Source: Mimachlamys varia
Taxonomy: Eukaryota > Mollusca > Bivalvia > Pectinida > Pectinidae
NCBI GenBank assembly: GCA_947623455.1
Contig: OX392538.1
Location: 33,913,001 to 33,977,000 of the forward strand
Reading direction: 5' to 3'
DNA length: 64,000 nucleotides
The first letter of the stretch is position 1. The number at the start of each line of letters is the position of its first letter. The notes under the pieces were generated by a model. The model searched no databases, had not been told where the DNA came from, and saw nothing but the letters and a program-made list of their open reading frames with translations. The position numbers and the translations under genes were made by a program. Positions 37,401-52,400 of this stretch are shown piece by piece.

Positions 37401-40400
37401 GGAGAAGCTCGTCAGATCCACAATTCTCACAGTAAGGGAAGAACATCCCTTTAAGGACCATTGGTTGGTTAGGTTGTACAACGACATACTGCCCAACAAA
37501 AGTTCAAATACATTTTACTTAAAACTAGGTAAAAGCTAGTCCACAAACGTACACAAGTTCGCATGATTATGCTGAAATATTAAGAGGTAGGCCACAAACA
37601 TACAAAAGTTTGCATTTATATACTGAAAACATAGGAGGTAGGTTAAAGACGAATAAAAGTTCACATAAATATTACTGAAAACTTTAGGAGTTGCTAGGCC
37701 ATAAACGAACAGTACGAAAATTCGCATAATATTCCGAAAACTTCATTTGTAGGTAAATGACGAACAAAAGCTGAATAAATATTACTGGAAACTAAAAAAG
37801 GCAAATCACCGACGAACAAAAGTTTACATTAATATAGCTGAACAGTTAGTAGAAACCCCGGTACGTCACAGACAAAATAACTCATAATTAATGCTAAAAA
37901 CTTAAGAGGTGGGCCACACTTTCTCTGTAGTACCAATGCTATGCTTTGTCACGCCAAGTCAATGACAAAATATTTTGCCATTTGCACTGATATTAATCTT
38001 TCTGGTATACCTCTTACCTCGTAGCCGAAACTGATGGACATGATAGTGATGAGGACGCAAAAGAACGCTTCCAGTTTCCTCAGCCCGTATCGGTCCAGCA
38101 GTAGGAAGGTAAAGGTATCAACGATGGTTATAAGGACCCCACCATAAAGTGGTATTCTGTGGTAAAATGGAAGATAATGTAAAACAATATTATTTTAACA
38201 TACCGGGACAACGTGCAAAACAAAATATGCACCTAAATGTGAACTAACTTTATCCGAACTCTAAATCTAAGAAACTAGTGCAAAATTTTAGCACGAAAAT
38301 CAAGCACAATCTGATATTCTTATTTTCTTTTCTTTTTGTTGTTCAGTTTTGAGTTATATATGTTAGTACTGTGTTTACATAAGGTCAGCGGTTACATCAA
38401 TATTTTTATGAAGCCAGCTAGGGGATTCATGCTTAATATGGATGTAACCACTATTGGTTACACTATGAAAGTTACAAAAATCACTTTCAATCCATATATT
38501 TACGTTTTCACTATAGAACAATTGCTTAATTTCGTTTTATTTTCATCTTTATTTTATTTTGATAGTTTATAACCTGCGTTTATATTTGGGTCGTCATTTA
38601 AACGACATTGGCGGAACAGCCCAGTTTAAATGATATTGGCGCCAACGATAATATTTAGGCACTATATTGTTTGACGTAGGGGCGTTCTCCATATTATTCG
38701 AAGCGGCGTGAAAAGACTTTCATTGAACAAGCTTGGTCCACGACGTCATAATTAAACCACGTGCTACGTTTCGAGAACCATTGCTTTCATACTTTTATGA
38801 AAACATTTTTTGCTGGTAATGTTCATACTGTGGGTTGCAGCGCAAATGTAAATATATTGCCATCAAATGACTTATGTAATTACAATTGTATCAATAAATG
38901 TTTGTATTGAATTGTATTTTGACTGAACCGATTTCATCATTATACTTTTTATTGTGTTTTTTTAAAGAAACAATGAAACAAGTATGTGCTCATTAAACAT
39001 GACGTCATCTTTTAATAAAATGCATTGAGAGTGTAATAACAAAACTTTTCAATTTCATATAGAATATTTAAATAATGTTTATTAATTGGGAATACAGATT
39101 ATTTAACATCAAATACTAGTACATTGTTATACGTACTTTCCATTTGACAGAATGCTAATGGCTATAGCTGTCCCGATCACCTCTTGTATATCAGAGCCTA
39201 TAAGTAAAACAAAAATTGTAAAGTAAAAATTAAAAAAAAATATTTCCTAGAGAATGACATATTGGAAATAAAAGACAGTGTATTCAGCTGAATAATGCAA
39301 CTGATCGGTTCGTCTTATAATTTCTTGTCTGTTTCGTGACTTCTAAATGACAGCAGCCATCTTGGCGATTTGCAGTATAATTGTATCATCTGAAAGCGAT
39401 GTACAGTGCATTGCCGTTAGGTAGTCAATGTGACCTTGACCTAAAAGTCAAATGTCGTATAGGTGCGAATTTTCCTAAATGATTCTCGCGTGATAACCGA
39501 ATGATACCTACATTACCAATATCTGATGTGAAATGCATTGTAATGAGGTCACTGTGATCTTCATCCGAAGGTAAAAGGTAAAAATTGTGTGATAATTTCA
39601 AACAGTCAAAAGTGAACGCCATGGTGATAAAAAGGGCCTCGTTGTGTTGCATGTAACAATGACTGAGCAAACCTCAAGGTCATAAGAGCATAGGTTAAAC
39701 TTTTCTCTCAAATCTTTACCTCAAGGTCATTGCATCAATGGTCAAGGTCAACGTTTACGTCTCCTAACTGTTAAACATGATAATGGGATTATTAATCATA
39801 TCCGGTAGTCATCAAACAAGGCGTCAACTGACCAAAGATGGGATCACAGGTCAAGTGGAATTTTACATCTCGTAATTGTTATCCTACTTAGGTCATATAA
39901 CATATTGGGGATGACGTAACACACACATTGGAATTATTGGTATATATAGAATATAAACTTTATTTAATTTACAACAATAATTATTGATAACGTGTCAGTG
40001 TTAAAGCCTTGCTTAAAACTTTGTACGCAACCAATTTGTAGCGAATTACTGCAAAAGTGAAATTTTTCGCGTTATGGAAATATTTGCTTATTTCGCTTGC
40101 AGTAGATCTCCACGAATATATCCACACGCGAACATATTCAACAATACTCAAACTCTATAGTGAATAACAGTATTATAGGTACACAATGCAAAATATCATG
40201 ACGGCAGCGCGAAAATTTCAACATCGCGAATAGTTTGGAGGCTAACTAAGCGAAAAATCCCACGCGCGAAAACATTGACTTAAGATGCTGGGCTTCATGT
40301 CTACCAATTATTCTCTTGAACTTGGCTGTTTGGTCTTATTTATACTCAATTATTATGTTGGTACTCGAACATATTCTGTACAATATGATTCTATTTTGCA

Positions 40401-43400
40401 ACAGCGGGGTCTGTCATCTCCAAGCCATCTTGTTTGATGTTGATAATATCTAGTTGTTTAAAGAAGACAAGCATGTCAATACAAATATTGCATTCCTCTT
40501 TTGATAGTGATGCATCTCAATGCTGCAACAGTATGTATATTTAACATAGTGTCCTAAGCAACTTTCTGTTGTCTGTGCAGTACAAAAAAATCAGAGAATA
40601 CCAAAGCGTCAACAAAACCATAATCTGAACTCAAAATCGATTAAACTAGGGGCAAAATAGGAACAAAGGAAATATTTACATGGAGACTCTCGTAAAAGCA
40701 CAAAAGAATAAAACCAGGTGTTCAATGTATACGGGCAGTTTTCATGATTGAAAGTGATTACCTATAATAGCTATTTCCACCATTACCCACAATATAACAC
40801 GTGGTACTTTAGGATAGCGTTTAAAGCAAATCTCTGCCAGGTGGAGCCCTGTGACCACGCCTAGTCTCGCCGCAAGCCTCTGCATTAAGAGACCCAGCAC
40901 TGTAGATATCATAAGTATCCATAGCAACTGAAATATAAATATAAAACATAAACATAACAATACATAAAAACGATATACTAAACTCAATATACATCAAATA
41001 TGTCATTGTTTCAACTCATAAAGAAGTGAGATAAATGTTCTGCTGGGACGCTTCAGCAATCTACTTCAGCATGGTAGCACTTTAAATCGGCAAATATCCG
41101 GGCCCGTGTTCATGAAACCGTTCTCAAGCTCAAGCATTGATGCTGTGTTCAAGCCTTATTTCTTGTTATGGCTATAAATTATTTAAAAAAAATAATTTTG
41201 GCAATGTTTTCCTAAAACGTTGAAGAGGAATGAAGTTGAAAGCTGTTCAACATTTACAATGATTTTATGACTCTTCGACGAGATTCAGATGCGTTTCAAG
41301 AAAGCTGGCTTGAACACCGAATCCATGCTCGAGCATGAGAATAAGTTCATGAAAACGGGCTCCGGACTATCGCAAGAAGGCTTACACGAACATACTTAAG
41401 CCTCCCAAAAGCACACGTACTCAACATTATATAAAGGATTTGATACATATCATGTACAAAGACAGTGAAAACGATTTATTTTCATTCAAACTGAAATAGA
41501 CCCGAAAATCAGTGATAATGAAAACAAACTCTTTGTGTCAGTAAAACACCATTACCACGCTGATAACCGAAAAAGGGGTATTTCTGTATCCATTGATGTA
41601 TTACAATGCTTCTCTAACTTTATTTTCAAAGTTGAAGGTTTCTCTAGATAAAAAAAAATAGATAAATGAAATCAGTTGATCGTAACCAAAAAATCATTAT
41701 AGGCGGATTCAGAGAGGGGCTGAGCTGGCACGCGCCCCCTCTAAATTTGCCAAGTGACCATTTTTTGCAAGAATGAAAACTAATGATTTCATCATGAAAT
41801 AGCATTTCAAAGCATATATTGGGTAGCTATATTTATATTTAAAAAAAAACGAGGCTACGCCCTAAGTCAGACTTAAACAGTTTATAATACTTTTGTGTTA
41901 ATTTCGGAAAGAGGAAAAAATCGCACTGGGCAAAGGTGCATTTACCTTTTCCGACTTAAAACTGGACTACAGCTGCTGATTTGTGGGTTGGGGTATTGCC
42001 ATTTAACAATTGGACATGCTAAAGACCTGTTTTATGACGAACTTTTCTCATTTGTGCAAGTTCGCCAAAATTTTCACAACTACATCTTATAGAAGCTTCC
42101 CGACACACCCCTATCTTTGGAAAAGCAATTTGTATCTTCTTTAATTTGCTCTCAGCGTTTGTTTAGCAGTACTGGGCCTTTTGACATGTTTCAAAGCCCA
42201 TATCCTATTGTCAACTTTCCCCTTTGGCTAATAAAAATGCACACGTCTCATCACCCATTATGAGACTATTAAATGTCCTTTTCTGATATTTTGGGTACTT
42301 TTTCAGCAGTTCCTTAGCCATTTAAACCCGTATACGTTTCTGCTCGTCAATGAGTAAATATGGGATCCGCACTTACATTATTTTCCTTATCTTAAGATTT
42401 GTCTTCAGAATGAAGGGAACAAATGCTAAACCCAAGTTTTACATTCGTGATAGCTGTCTGACCGTATAACGCGCATCTTTCGCAATGGTTTACTTGATTT
42501 TATTGACGTTCAATTTGGTAGCCGCTGACCTAGATCTTCCTGAGTAAAGGGCATCTTTGAATGTTTCGTGACCATAATGAAATTTATTAAACCATCTACA
42601 AACTGTGGAAAATGATATTCGTTTATCCCCATCAACAGCATATATCTTATCAAGTATATTTTTGATGCTCAATCCCAACATACAGTGGGCTTTTATATAG
42701 CCCCAGATGTAAGCGATTTTCTATTCGTTTTCTTTCCATTTTCAACACAGTGTATATGACAACACCTGAAAGCAATCTAAATTACAATGGAAACGGTTAG
42801 TGAATTTCAATGAAATTTATACACACAATACAGCGATGAGCGGTGAGCCAGTTCGCAAACCATGTGATACTCGAGTATACAGTGTGTTTGCAAATGTTTT
42901 CGAACACTCCTCGTAGTAGATATTGTGAACAACAAAGCTGCAATTTATAATGTTGTTGTGGATTAGAGGCCGAACACCTATACAAAAAAATGTACGCCCC
43001 CCACTTACCCGAAATCCTGGATCCGCCTATGATTCATACGTCTACATGTACATAATATCATGCTGAATTACCAATTAAAAAGTACAATGACAACATGGTG
43101 ACAAAGGGCAACACTGTATGGCCAAGTCATTTCATAGATGAGGCAAAAAGATGACGAAATAACAAAACAGTTAGATGATCTAACAACAGAAGTTTCTTGA
43201 TAATGACAATTACTCAATTTGATTAAAATAAGATCATTGTTCTCATCCCGTTTTACAACGCAGCAGAGAGAAGTTTACGGAACGGCACGGAGATCAAGAT
43301 ATGATTTTAATCAGATTGGCCAATTATTGAAATTTGCTTACTTCAACGTTGGAGAGAGTGGGTGTTTCATTTATCATATCCGGTATTTCAAATTGGGATA

Positions 43401-46400
43401 CGTTTGTATTCAATTAAACGCATGCGGTTAGTTGAAATTTAAGCACTTTCACGTGACAAGGAGCGGTCCAGGTGACCTTTATATGAGTGCAATCATATAA
43501 ACACTTGAAGTGACAGAATTAACTTTGGATGACGTCATTTCACAACTCGCCGAGAACTGACGCGGCATGTATTTAGCAAAGACATTGTGTGCTGAGTTTT
43601 TGGATTGTTTGTTTTTGTGTATTACGTCATGTAAACAGTCATGATAATTTCAGTAACGTGATAGGCATTGTCTTCTATATAAATGTTAACCACTGGGCTA
43701 CGGCATACATATTGATAGTTTCTTCTGGCCCGACACCATATCCGGTTTGAGTACAAGATATATATATCTATCTGTCAAGTCTGGTATTAGGGCAAGAGAA
43801 AACTCGGGCTAACAAATTGAAAACTATACTGTGTTATATTTACTGAGTGAAACTTACCTTAAACTGGGCGCTGGCTCCCGCTCTCAAGTCTGACTCGACA
43901 TTTCCGGGGTCCAAATAGGCAATACTCATAAGGAACCCAGGGCCAGTAAATGCCCATAACTTACGGAAGCTGAAGCGGGTCTTCAGGATAAAAGAATCTC
44001 GTATTATTTTTAATGATAGAAAACATACTATTCATAGTAAATCTGACATTCATTAGAAAATACATCAAAACTCTCAAATTGATTTCCCTATCAGAAAGAG
44101 AACATGTCCTCGAACGGTACGATTTTCACTACAGAGATGTGTGTGGCATCCTCATGACGTCTTTTATTTGTATTTACAATTCTCCCTATAGCCTTCAATT
44201 ATTGTATTGTTAATTTGGATTGTATTTGAGGGATTAAAAATATGTTGTCTACATCACTGAGCAATTACAAGACGTCATTTCAGCGTTATGTTGACCAACG
44301 TTATGTCGACGTCATGTCGATTTAGACAATACATATCATAGCCTACAGTAATCATTTAGCTGATTGTGGTTCTTAAAAATGCTCTTCCAGTATGTAAACA
44401 TACGAGGATAAAAATGAAAAATTACAATGATGATGTATAGCATAATATCCGAAATGTTATATAACCATAGCAAAGTCTGTCTGGTTGTATTTATTCTCAA
44501 TATGAATGCAGTATTGGTGTCAGAAAATAAATTATGATTTATCTGTTACACAGAATTCATTCATACTGACAACTAATACAATCTAACAGACATTCAATGT
44601 TTATATGACGCCAAAAAAGTGTTATTACACATGTAAAAAAGAGGGACTTAGATTTACTGCTGAGGTGTACACAATCGGGCTTAAAATAAAACCTTGGACA
44701 CAAGGTGCTTGCAATTAGTATAACCGTACCGATTGTAATTAGTTAGCGGTAATTAGTTCGCGCAGGGTTATAGGTGGTCTACGGGGCAATGATCTAACAG
44801 TAGATTAAGATATATCGAACAGCTTCCATATGTCAATCAGAGTGTCGGAAGAGTAGAAATTTAATTGCATTCGTCTTCAGATCGATTTACATGTAAGGCA
44901 AACTCGGGAGGGACCGCACTTTGCACATGACCCTTTAGATTTTGGGAGGCATACAAATGGGTATGGAATTTGAGATTAGAAGAGCGATGCAGATCACGGG
45001 AAGCAATGGACATTGACCACACCTTAACACCTGAGGAATCTTCAATAATCAACGACTTTACCAACAACAGTTTCTCACTGTTACACATGTGTAATACCAC
45101 ATTTAAGACATGGTATGACATGATAAAATAGGTCAATTTTGTGAGAATATAAGACATGGTATGACATGATAAAATAGGTCCATTTTGTTAGGATATAAGA
45201 CATGGTATGATGAAATAGGTCAGTTTTGTGAGAATATAAGACATGGTAGAACATGATAAAGTAGGTCAGTTTTGTGACAATATAAGACATGGTATGACAT
45301 GATAAAATAGGTCCATTTTGTCAGGATATAAGACATAGTATGACATGATAAAATGGGTCAGCCTTGTGAAAATATAAGACATGGTATGACATGATAAAAT
45401 TGGTCAGTTATGTGCGAATACAACTTACTCCATCTGGTTGTGGAACCGCTACCCGTTCATCGAAATATGTTGACGCTCTGGTGTCGTTCACGCTCTTTTT
45501 GTCTGTGTTCACGGATGTCGTCATGTCTGACAATTCATTTGTAATTCCTGTGGAATCGGAAACACTGGATATTCAAGTTTAGTTCAGAATGTATATATTT
45601 AGTAAAGTAACTTCCATAACATGACTTGTAAATACATGATAGCGTGTGGACAGTGTACCCGTTATTCTAATCATGTGTACATGTACATAACAATCTCTGC
45701 TGATAAAACATACCATCACAGTGACAACTTTAACCTGGTTAACCGTTACTCGGTCAGAAGACCGCGGACCGGTTACACAAATCTGTAACTAAATAACCGT
45801 ACAGTTATGAGGAACTCTATGTTCACCTGCCAAGTCTTGCAAAATAGTTTGAATAAAACCAAGAGATGCTTTTTTTAACAAAACACATGTTTACCCCTTT
45901 ATTTAACGATTTATAAGTTACAGCCCGGACAACGAATTCCTGAAAACTTTAAACAGATTATAGAATATTCGTCAAAATATCTTATTTGAACTATTTATTC
46001 TAAGCTAATTTTAAACGTAACATTACAGAAGTCCTCAAAACTGACTATTTGGTCGGCAATGATGTTTAGCTAGTGTTTTCAATGGTATTGATATTGCATC
46101 CAAAATAAATTAAAGAATACTGAAGCGTTAACAAAATCATAATCCTAACTCAAAATCGATTACACCAGGGGCAAAATGTGAACAAAGGAAATATTTACAT
46201 GAAGACCCTTGTAAAAGTACAAGAGAATAAGAACAGGTGTTCCGGAAGAGTAAGCGTATTCTGCTTCATCGACGACACCCGCCCGGTGTTGGTTTTTTAT
46301 ATGACGTTATAGTAAATATCGGGTACCTGACTATTTTTACGGCACGATTTCCCAACCCGATATGAAAGAGAAATCGTGCAAACATATGGACTTAAGTGTC

Positions 46401-49400
46401 ACGTTTTTTCACCTGGCACGATTAGTCAACCCAACACTCAATCTCAATTTGGGAAAATAAATAAACCAATAAACATCTTAAGAATATACACATATCTGAA
46501 CTATCTGATTTCAAATTGAACACGTATCATAAAAAACGTGGCATTACTCAAACGAAATAAATGTAGCCACTCAGGTAATGTTAAACTTATCGCTAAAAAA
46601 TCTTCTTTTAGAATCGACAATCTCGCATCTTGAGAAAAACAAACAAATAATAACGAAGCATCAACAAAACCATAATTCGAACTCAAATTCGATTAAACTA
46701 GGGATGAAATATGGAGACCCTTTTAATAAGTAAGGATAATCAAGGAAAGGTAAGCGTCACCTGTTTCAGAGATGACACCCGTCGTGTAAATCTACGTCAT
46801 ATCCAAGTGAACGTCAGAGCACACTAATGAGTATAACAAATTTCCACCCTCATATCACAATCATGATGGTGACGATAAAACCTACCCATATATGATTTTT
46901 GTCTGAACTATACATTTAAGATCACGTGACGTTAGACGGCGGCCATTTCCAAACAGAAGTCTAGAATCTGGTTATGTTTTAGAAACGAGGGTCGACAGGT
47001 ATAGTTAACGACCTTCTGTGACTTGACAATTGTCCGAATATTTTGCGAATAAGAGAGCCAGAATCCTTCGGGCTAGAATCAGCTAGCGATTGAGAAGTTT
47101 TTCTTTACTTGTGACAAATTAAAATGCAATAAAATGAAGAGTACCGAAGTGTTAACAAAATCATTATCCGAACTCAAAATCAATTAAACCAGGGGTAAAA
47201 TATGAACAAAGGAAATATTTACACGGAGACCCTTGTAAAAGTACAAGAGAATAAGACCAGATGTTCCCGAAGAGTGCATTCAATTTCACTATGACATAGT
47301 CGAAGGTAGTCCGAAGGGTTCTAACACTCTGTTCCATCACCAAGCCAACTATTTAGCGGATCGGAGAGTCAGAAACGTTTAGCCTAAGTCGAAAGCGAAG
47401 ATGACGGCAAAGCCCCATATATGGATGATGTATTTGTCAGAGCGATAGTTATGAGTGGTTTTCTAGACCTTAACATCATTTGATTAGATAAATTGGTTTA
47501 ATAGCAAAACTATGTAACAATAGAATGTGATACTGATAGTATCAGCAACCTTGACTTAGATAAGTTATCTAAGTAAATAAATACAACATATGGACAGATA
47601 TGTTTTGTTGTTTATCGTTATCAATCGTTTAATGTTTGGAACGACTGGTTCACCTGTTGTCAGTATAATGTGACCAGGTGGGGTGTTCTGATGGGGCTTT
47701 AGGCAGTATACTTCAGTGTGGTAGCACTTTAAATCGACAAAAGATCCGGACTATCGCAAGAAGGATTACACGAACATATCGCAGCCTCCCAAATACGCTA
47801 CCATTCAACACACACACAAACATTGCAGACACCGAGAGGCCGTCCTTAAATGACACTGACTGTTAACAGGACGTAAAAAACAATCAAACTAAAAATGTAT
47901 ATTATTAAATTATCTTGCTAGTACTGCAGTCGTGTAAGGAAATACAATACTGATGATACCAACTTCAAAACAAAACTTATTTGGAATAAAACCTGCCATT
48001 GAAATAACAATGCTCACTCCTGCATACTCGTATAACCGTTATTCTGTGATTTTCTAAATCATATGTCTTCAATATAACAAGTTTTTTTTTTTAATGAAAA
48101 TGCAATCAGTATGTTTTTTAATGAATGTCATATGGTGAAACCTGTCAAGTCATTTATCGTTATTATTTAAAATTTCAAAATAGATCAGTTGCTGACAGCT
48201 ATGCTTTGGAAACTTTGAATCAAGTTACATCTTAGTAGTAAAAGCACCTTAATCATATCTTCATGTTATAATATTAAATTGACTCCTCTTGATAAGTTAA
48301 TTGATTTTCTTTCTACAGGTACATTCATCCTCACTATATTGACAACCCTACTACACATATGCCTTGCACCGAAATGAAAAAAAAATGTGTGTGACCGCAA
48401 TGACTGATTCAACCGATGATAATGAACTCATAAGTGTGGTGAGTAATATGGGCAAGCGAGATCAGTCATGGGTATGAAACTTTGACGAGATCGGTTCAAT
48501 GAAAAAATCATCCAGTTATAGGTTCTTTAGGCTACAAAGCCATAAAGCAGATGGAGATAGAGAAAAAAATAAAGTCAAAACCACACAAGTTTATGACAAC
48601 CTTAATATGTATACACTTTGTAATGTTTCGTATGATGTGTAATGTTCTAGATTTGAGAATTTTTAGACTATTACATCGTTGAACAATTCAATTTCCTGGC
48701 GATTTCATTAATGGACATCCTCGATATCCAGGGCGTACGCTCACCTACTCTACACCCCTGGAATACAGCAAAACTAAGACACGATGATAGCGGTTTAATT
48801 AGTTTCAGGTGAAGAACCTCTGACCAATCACTTAGCTGATACTTTGTCTTTTGAGATTACAAAGGAGCCGCAACCGACTTCACATCGTCGGAAACCCACG
48901 GTACACTTCTCTATCGTTTGTGTAAGGTTCACAAAAGATGGAGAAGTGTACTGTGGATTTCCGACGATTCCGACCTCAAACCTTGTCAATTTGTACCGTT
49001 AAGTGATCCAGAAATTCTTTTGACGTACATCAAAGGATCGATAGTCTTCTTGCCTCATCAATATGGTGGCGCACCTAACGCTTTTGGTTTTGCTATATAT
49101 TTCATGGGGTGTAGAGAGCGTAGGTGAGCGTAACCCATACACATCAAGGCTGTGCTTGTCTGGAAAGTAGCTCGATATAAGTGTTATTTTAAGTTATCAG
49201 TCTTACGGTACATTTGAATTATAAATATATTTTTTTCCTCAACAGACTTGAGCTAGCTCAAGCTCATGATCAGATCACAGGGACATGTACAGACCGATAA
49301 ATACTTATATATATTGACAATATATATATGACCGTGGAAGTCATAGCGACAGTATCGACAAGTTAATTGACAATTGATTTGTCCGTACTGTCGCTATTAC

Positions 49401-52400
49401 TTCCACGATCAAATATCTATTTCTAGTAATACGCATCCAACGAACATTTGTTTGTTGGGATCCAGTACATATATAGCGGATCATACCGTCGATATCACCT
49501 AGTTGACCATATTGACAATATATATATATATATAAGTATTTATCGGTTATTTTATCATATAAGTCTATACATGTCCCTGTGATCTGATCCTGCGCTTGAG
49601 CTAGCTCAAGTCTGTTGAGGAAAAGTATATTTATAATTCAAATGTACCGTAGGTCTGATAACTGTATATAACACTTATATCGAGTTACTTTCCACACAAA
49701 CACATCCTTGATATGTATGGGTTACGCTCACCTACGCTCTCCACACCCCATGAAATATGCAGCAGGGGTGTAGAGAGCGTAACCCCTGCATATTAGGATC
49801 TATAAACACCTAATTAGTCACACAGTCGCAGCGATACTGTTTCATGGTTTGTTTATTTGTATATAGTGATTATACAGGTGATATGATACAGGTACGTATA
49901 GAGAGGGCATCATTGTAGATAAACATAGATATATGGAACCATGACAAAGATAACCGACTTAATTCATTCACCCCTGAAGACACTATTGAACTCTTCCAAT
50001 TGAAAGGTTAGAAGAGTTTATTATGGGATTTGGTGGGTGAATGAGTTTAGATTTGATTGGTTTTTTTCGCCCTATTAATTAACAGTCAGGGTTATTTAAG
50101 GAAGGATTGATAAGGAGTTCATACAGGTATAACACGCAGAATTAATACACACATGTATGTGTATAAACTACATATATCATCATTATATAACGGTTTGTGT
50201 TAATTATGGTGTGTCAAGCACCTGTGCTTCCCCATAAACTTATATAAAGATGATGTGGGTATCACAACTTAACAAAGGATATGTCGTTTGCAAAAATCCT
50301 TAACATACACAGCAGAGGTCCTGTACATGGATATCTAAAAACAACAACAGTGAACCCTTATACACAAATAGAACATCACTGATAGCATATGTGTGTACGT
50401 ACTTCACTGGTATTTAGATAATATTAAACAAAGATCTTACCTGTTCGGAATACTAAACACCACCCGGTATCATCTTATATTTAGTACATGTAATCGATGA
50501 TATGAAAGTAAGAAATAGTATCTCCCTATGTAAATACGGGAGAGTGATGTCACTACAAACTGAAGTCACGTGAAAATGACTACTGCTACACACACATGGA
50601 CAGTGAGTGTGACTTACCACATACGTGTATACACATACGTTTACTCTGTGAATCAATAATTAAAGTCCCTGTTTTTGTAGCGGCTTGCTGCTTCACTGAA
50701 CATCTTATAAATATAAAGTACACTACCCAAAAGTATCCTATTAAGTGAATTTGTTATTTCAAAAGTACTGTCAACAAACTTATTTTCGCTGTGACTTAAT
50801 TTCGCGTTTTCATATGAAATTCCTTTAAAGGCCCAATATACGTAACTTTCGGCAAAACTTGAAGCGAAATTCAAGCCTAATAACTTATTATATTTATAGA
50901 TTTAGTAAAGACTAGCTGATATTAGCAATATTCAAGACGAATTCTTACGCGGGTATCGGTACAGCAGCAATTGAAACTCGGTATAAGTAAACACGCGTCA
51001 ATTTTGAACCGTCTTCTTTCTTCGATATGTTGTTGAAGTGGGCCACACCTGATTTATTTTCAGTTCTTTGGATTTTTCTGTCAAGAGTCTCTTGTTAGTT
51101 ACCGCTCAAGTTTACTTCGTTTTAGGCTTATTTTTGCATTGTTATTAACTGGATTTTTTGTCAGAATTTTTCAGAATCACGAAAAATTCCTGAAGTTACG
51201 TATATTGGGCCTTTAAATCACCAACCAATCATTCTTGCATGTTTCGGTACGAGGATGACGCTAACCTCGTTATAATATTACAAAAGTAGCTTGACGGCTG
51301 CGGATTTTTATTTTACACATTTAATTGGTGTTTTAAGGAAACGGAGATCATGTGCGCGGAAGGAAGAAACAGTTAGGTACGGTTTCGCGGTTATTTACAG
51401 TACAATGCAATACTCCTATATTTGACATACCTCTGATTAAAACTTTTTCGTGGCGATTAATTTTCGCAAATCTTAATGACTCAAAAAACACATAAAAATT
51501 AATCGCACGCGAAAATAAGTTTGTTAAGTGTAAGTAAGAATTCAGAACCTTTAAACGTTGATCCATATATATTACATGTATATGTATTATTATCATACAT
51601 ATCATAGGTATCCCTTTTCATCTTTAACTTTCTGCTATAAGATAAACAATACAAACATGCTGTTTTCAATTCTTGCAAATGAAGAGGAGTAAATTGTTGT
51701 TTTATATTTTACTGCTTTTAAAGAAAAGAACATGCATGATTTCTCACAAGTTATTTAAAGCATTTTCTGTACTTTTGAGAGCTTATATGATAAACAAATG
51801 TTAATTAAATGGTCATTTATTGTTTCACAGTATTTGCATTTTCAGATAAATTATTTTCAACTTTGTTTCATCTTACAGACAGTATATATTAAAGCTACAA
51901 ACAATACTTTATATATACATAAGTAACATCAACTCCGCACATTGTATTTCGACATAGGTACAACTGATATGGTCAAGAACGAAATAGCAGAGGTACACAT
52001 GTGTAGCGGATCTACACCTCTAGACGGATACGTATACGATCGTCGGCGACCAAATGAAATAGATCAATTGGTCGAGCGTCCGTTCATAGTTCAGAAGGTC
52101 CCGGATTCGAGCCCCGGTCTGACCGTTCATTTTTCCTCTCCTGGTACATTTTCGCTCAATGAAATATGCCCACGAAAGTTGGTTTAAGGTTTACACTGAT
52201 AAGTCGTAGAACTTAAAGTCAATAAAGAACTTAAGGTCTCATTTGTGTCTTCGGGGTCGGTGACTTTGTTGAAGGAGGTGGGAATGTAGCGGATCTAGAC
52301 CACTGTCTATAACGTGGTATGGGATGGTCCAAAAACAATTTCATATATGATACACTTCAACTATGATTGCTTAACATGACCATAACAACTAATGATATCC

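Noticed and set aside
42490..42681. Independent host gene with a DNA-binding domain
   Set aside because: It sits inside a TA-bounded mariner with inverted ends and its frame is broken on both sides.
51942..52187. 81-codon open frame
   Set aside because: Covers a tRNA-derived SINE with a 13-bp target duplication.
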